Shown piece after piece: positions 10,565 to 12,531 of a stretch of DNA of 12,531 nucleotides. The notes below the pieces were generated by a model. That model saw only the letters and a list, made by a program, of their open reading frames with translations. It did no database searches and was not told where the DNA came from. Within the stretch, counting starts at the first letter, position 1. The number at the start of each line of letters is the position of its first letter. The DNA lies in the NCBI GenBank assembly GCA_004211235.1, contig SEEY01000076.1:1-12531 (forward strand). Reading direction: 5' to 3'. A program made the position numbers and the translations under genes. This DNA is from Rubrivivax sp. Lineage in GTDB: Bacteria > Pseudomonadota > Gammaproteobacteria > Burkholderiales > Burkholderiaceae.

Positions 10565-10837
10565 TCAGTCGAAGATGTCGCTGAGCCAGGACTTGCGGCG
10601 GTGGCCGCCTTGCCGGCCGTAGTCCGAGTCGACGAAATCCGGGCGCCGCTGGGCCTGGGCATGGTGTTGCGGCTCGGCGGCAGGTGCGGGCGCGGCGCTA
10701 GCGGCGGAGCGCTCGATGAGCTTGTCGAGCTCACCGCGGTCCAGCCAGACGCCCCGGCAGCTGGGGCAGTAGTCGATCTCGACGCCCTGGCGCTCGGTCA
10801 TGACGAGCGTGGCATCGGGGCAGGTGGGGCATTTCAT
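10565..10837 (-). CDS. Small TFIIB-type zinc-ribbon protein
   Basis: This 90 aa protein has an N-terminal zinc ribbon: CPTC (C3, C6), then [18 protein letters not shown] with C24 and C27. CxxC plus GVWLDRGEL is the hallmark of the zf-TFIIB (PF13453-type) family. The middle (about 45-65) is alanine- and glutamine-rich and likely disordered. The C-terminus is basic and then ends in the acidic WLSDIFD. Such proteins are cytoplasmic and mostly uncharacterised. ATG 10837 is preceded by GAGGT about 7 nt away. It lies between the HPF-like gene and htpX on the same strand with short gaps, which suggests a stress or protein-quality-control link. That link is inference from position. Confidence 0.85.
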   Translation of the reverse strand: MKCPTCPDATLVMTERQGVEIDYCPSCRGVWLDRGELDKLIERSAASAAPAPAAEPQHHAQAQRRPDFVDSDYGRQGGHRRKSWLSDIFD

Positions 10838-10883
10838 GGTCGGACCTCGTTCAATGTCTGCAGGGGCACAGCGTCACTGCGCG

Positions 10884-11087
10884 TCAGCCCGTGCCGGCGC
10901 CGGCCGTCTGCAATTCCAGCTGGCAGATCTTGTCCACGCCGCCGCGCGGGCCGTTCACATCGGACAGCTGCACGGTCACCTTGGGTACTCGCGACGCCAG
11001 CCGCCGCAGGGCGGCGCTCAGCCGGGCCTGCGCCAATTCACGGACATCGTCGGCATGCGGCGCACGGCACTTGAACAGGACTTGCAT
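10884..11087 (-). CDS. Short HPF/RaiA-like ribosome-hibernation protein, C-terminally truncated
   Basis: This 67 aa protein resembles the N-terminal two thirds of a Burkholderiales HPF/RaiA-family protein. It starts MQVLFKCRAPHADDVRELA and continues with a basic helix (ALRRLASRVP) and the conserved LSDVNGPRGGVDKICQLEL. Such proteins bind the 30S subunit and silence ribosomes under stress. Family members are about 100-115 aa. Here the frame stops shortly after the third strand, and neither other frame downstream continues the family sequence, so about 40 C-terminal residues are missing. ATG 11087 is preceded by GGAG at 7 nt; GTG 11090 is also possible. It may be a functional mini-form or a decaying gene. 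It is the first gene of the HPF, zinc-ribbon, htpX series. Confidence 0.72.
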   Translation of the reverse strand: MQVLFKCRAPHADDVRELAQARLSAALRRLASRVPKVTVQLSDVNGPRGGVDKICQLELQTAGAGTG

Positions 11088-11108
11088 CACGGGACTCCAG
11101 CGGTTGAA

Positions 11109-11133
11109 GGAGCCCGTAACTTACGGGCGCTCC
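11109..11133. promoter_or_regulatory. Strong inverted repeat upstream of the HPF-like gene
   Basis: CCCGTAA-C-TTACGGG (11113-11127) is a perfect 7+1+7 palindrome. It is extended by GGAG (11109-11112) and CTCC (11130-11133) with a 2 nt bulge. It begins 22 bp upstream of ATG 11087. It could be a transcription-factor operator or, in RNA, a leader hairpin. No T-tract supports a terminator. Confidence 0.5.
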
Positions 11134-11196
11134 ACCGCGGCTCACAGCAAGTAATCCGGTAGCGTCACTTCCAAGGCCCGGAAGCCTGGCCGCGGT

Positions 11197-11212
11197 CGGC
11201 AGCAAGCCGCCG
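11197..11212 (-). terminator. Possible hairpin after the VOC gene
   Basis: On the - strand CGGCGGC-TT-GCTGCCG can fold with one G-U pair, 9 bp downstream of the VOC stop codon. The rest of the gap to 11134 shows no further clear signal. There is no T-tract, so confidence is low. Confidence 0.3.
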
Positions 11213-11221
11213 GCAACCCGC

Positions 11222-11644
11222 TCAGCCCTGAACGTGCACCGGCCCCGGCGGCCCCTTCAGCTCGACGACGTTGCCCTCGGGGTCGCTCAGGTAGATCGAC
11301 GGGCCCTCGCCCTCGGCCCCGTAGCGGCTCTCGGTCGCACCGGCGGCCATGCCATGCGCCGCGAGGTGGGCGCGGATCGCATCGCCGTCGAAAGGCTCGA
11401 CGCGCAGGCAGAAGTGGTCGAGGTTGCGGCCTTCGACACCAGGCGCCGCGCCGCCCATGCGGCCCAGCTTCCCGTCCACCGGCACAAGGTCGATCAGCGA
11501 TTGGCCGGCGCGCAGCTGCACCAGACCGATCTCGTCTTGGCGGCGCTCGATGCTGCAGCCGAGCACGCCGACGTAGAACGCCAGCATCGCGTCGAGGTCG
11601 ACGACGCGCAGCACGAGGTGGTCCAGGCCGCGCAGCGTGATCAA
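11222..11644 (-). CDS. Metal-binding-type VOC/glyoxalase-like protein (TTG start)
   Basis: This 140 aa vicinal-oxygen-chelate protein has two beta-alpha-beta-beta-beta repeats. Probable metal ligands are H9 in LDHLVLRV, H77 in LDHFCLRV and E128 in NVVELKG, as in glyoxalase I, fosfomycin-resistance and dioxygenase relatives. D52 in LIDLVP may be at the second-ligand position. The only start that keeps the first ligand strand is TTG (11644-11642). It overlaps the DUF1854 stop as TTGA and has GGAG 8 nt upstream (11656-11653). It is the last gene of an overlapping unit with an ABC exporter and DUF1854. Its substrate is not visible. It is unlike the VOC protein of the pyrimidine operon, which lacks the metal set. 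Confidence 0.85.
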   Translation of the reverse strand: MITLRGLDHLVLRVVDLDAMLAFYVGVLGCSIERRQDEIGLVQLRAGQSLIDLVPVDGKLGRMGGAAPGVEGRNLDHFCLRVEPFDGDAIRAHLAAHGMAAGATESRYGAEGEGPSIYLSDPEGNVVELKGPPGPVHVQG

Positions 11645-12114
11645 AGGAAGCGCTCCAGCAGCCGCTTGGAGGGCTTGTCCAGCGCCCAGCGGTCCGGCAC
11701 CTCCAGCTGCACGCCATGCGTGGACGTGATGAGCAGGCGGCCCTCCTCCAGCCGGCGGATGTCTTCCTCGCTCTTGAGTACGAAGTCGACCTCGCCACGG
11801 TCGGTCTCGATGCGCCAGGTGCTGGGCGTGGCGAAGGTGTTCACGGAAATCAGGCGCTTGAGCGTCGGGTGGAACTCGCGCGCGGCGAGCTCGGCCTCCA
11901 GCAGCTTGCGCGGGCCGTCCGGCAGGGCCGACAGGCGCTCCACCCAGGCGATCTCATGCCCATGCACGCCGATGAGCGACAGGCCCTCGTCGGGCGCCGA
12001 GATCGGATGGGCGCGCACCGGCGTCACGCCCGTGTGGCTGGCGCCGTCGAGGTCGGTCAGCACCAGCCGGCCGTGGGCGTCCAGGTGCAGTTCGCGGAAG
12101 GGCAGCATGCTCAT
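11641..12114 (-). CDS. DUF1854-family protein
   Basis: This 157 aa soluble protein shows the DUF1854 pattern: an N-terminal strand region ([19 protein letters not shown]), then [20 protein letters not shown] (residues 27-46), [15 protein letters not shown] (51-65), and [22 protein letters not shown] (78-99). It ends in a conserved [17 protein letters not shown] tail. The function is unknown. From memory, members sit beside an ABC exporter and have been named cyanophycin-metabolism-associated in databases; I could not check this. ATG 12114 has GGAG 6 nt upstream and overlaps the transporter stop (ATGA, 12111-12114). Its own stop overlaps the VOC start. Tight coupling suggests it works with the transporter, perhaps as a regulatory partner. 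Confidence 0.85.
   Translation of the reverse strand: MSMLPFRELHLDAHGRLVLTDLDGASHTGVTPVRAHPISAPDEGLSLIGVHGHEIAWVERLSALPDGPRKLLEAELAAREFHPTLKRLISVNTFATPSTWRIETDRGEVDFVLKSEEDIRRLEEGRLLITSTHGVQLEVPDRWALDKPSKRLLERFL
11653..11656 (-). promoter_or_regulatory. Ribosome binding site supporting the TTG start of the VOC gene
   Basis: GGAG on the - strand, 8 nt before TTG 11644 and inside the end of the DUF1854 gene. It supports coupled initiation at the non-ATG codon. Confidence 0.5.
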
Positions 12115-12530
12115 GCGTTCTCCGTGTGCGCGTTCGGATTGGGCGCGACCACCATCAGGCCGCCGTCTTCATCCGCCTCGGCGTCGACGCGGCGGGCCTG
12201 CGCCTCCCACAGCCGCCAGTAGTGGCCCTGCTGGGCGATCAGCTCGTCATGCGGGCCCAGCTCGACGATCTCGCCGCGGTCCATCACCACCAGCCGGTCG
12301 GCCTTGCGCAGCGTCGACAGGCGGTGGGCGATGGCGATGGTGGTGCGGCCCTTGACGAGGTTGTCCAGCGCCCGCTGGATCTCCTTCTCGGTCTCGGTGT
12401 CGACGGCGCTGGTGGCCTCGTCGAGGATCAGGATCGCCGGGTCGATCAGCAGCGCGCGGGCAATGGAGATGCGCTGGCGCTCACCGCCCGACAGGCCCTG
12501 GCCGCGCTCGCCCACCAGGCTGTCGTAACC
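12111..12530 (-). CDS. ABC exporter (type IV/ABCB-like), C-terminal part of nucleotide-binding domain; 5' end outside window
   Basis: About 139 residues are seen, continuing past the right edge. They show the end of the ATPase domain: [20 protein letters not shown] with the signature LSGGE, then Walker [14 protein letters not shown], and the H-loop histidine in [10 protein letters not shown]-loop/tail ([20 protein letters not shown]) follows, then an acidic extension ([10 protein letters not shown]) at the C-terminus. This is the layout of a fused membrane-plus-ATPase exporter (MsbA/ABCB type), whose membrane domain would lie upstream. The internal GTG at 12515 is not a start. It overlaps the DUF1854 gene by 4 nt. 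The substrate is unknown; association with cyanophycin genes is inferred from the DUF1854 partner. Confidence 0.92.
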   Translation of the reverse strand, partial: GYDSLVGERGQGLSGGERQRISIARALLIDPAILILDEATSAVDTETEKEIQRALDNLVKGRTTIAIAHRLSTLRKADRLVVMDRGEIVELGPHDELIAQQGHYWRLWEAQARRVDAEADEDGGLMVVAPNPNAHTENA

Positions 12531-12531
12531 G

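Overview
The window is GC-rich, densely coded, and fits a betaproteobacterium of the order Burkholderiales, plausibly the Roseateles/Mitsuaria/Rubrivivax side. I judge this from codon usage and the kinds of proteins present; I could not run a taxonomic search. No rRNA, tRNA, CRISPR array, insertion sequence or prophage gene was seen. No gene-free stretch exceeds about 135 bases. The longest gaps are 6142-6266 and 11088-11221, and both hold inverted repeats.

Region 1 (1-5295, + strand) is a tightly packed reductive pyrimidine catabolism operon. It holds the 3' half of a CoA-acylating (methyl)malonate-semialdehyde dehydrogenase (mmsA type), an NCS1 nucleobase transporter, a dihydropyrimidinase, a small VOC-fold protein, and an M20-family N-carbamoyl-beta-alanine/amino-acid amidohydrolase. 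Several junctions are ATGA overlaps. The expected flow is uptake of uracil/thymine or dihydropyrimidine, ring opening by the dihydropyrimidinase, and decarbamoylation to beta-alanine. Transamination (enzyme not in the window) then gives malonate semialdehyde, which the dehydrogenase converts to acetyl-CoA.

Region 2 (5317-7631) starts with a convergent gene for an exported, Tat-type trypsin-like protease. Next comes a small four-helix membrane protein (- strand), divergent from a MerR regulator (+ strand). The regulator is translationally coupled to a CPBP-like integral membrane protein. A well-formed MerR-type operator/promoter lies in the divergent gap and points at the four-helix protein.

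Region 3 (7653-11087, all - strand) holds a soluble PilJ-like/MCP-like signalling protein, a methionine-type class I aminotransferase, the HtpX membrane protease, a zinc-ribbon protein, and a short ribosome-hibernation-factor (HPF/RaiA)-like protein lacking its usual C-terminal end. The HPF, zinc-ribbon and htpX genes look like a stress or quality-control transcription unit.

Region 4 (11222-12531, - strand) is a three-gene overlapping unit: the 3' end of an ABC exporter, a DUF1854 protein, and a metal-binding-type VOC protein with a TTG start. From memory, this ABC/DUF1854 pair is the one associated with cyanophycin metabolism loci in related bacteria.

The most interesting unexplained items are the MerR/CPBP/membrane-protein module with a visible operator, a 25-26 bp dispersed repeat present three times near gene 3' ends, the truncated HPF next to htpX, a near-perfect palindrome upstream of it, and the DUF1854 operon.
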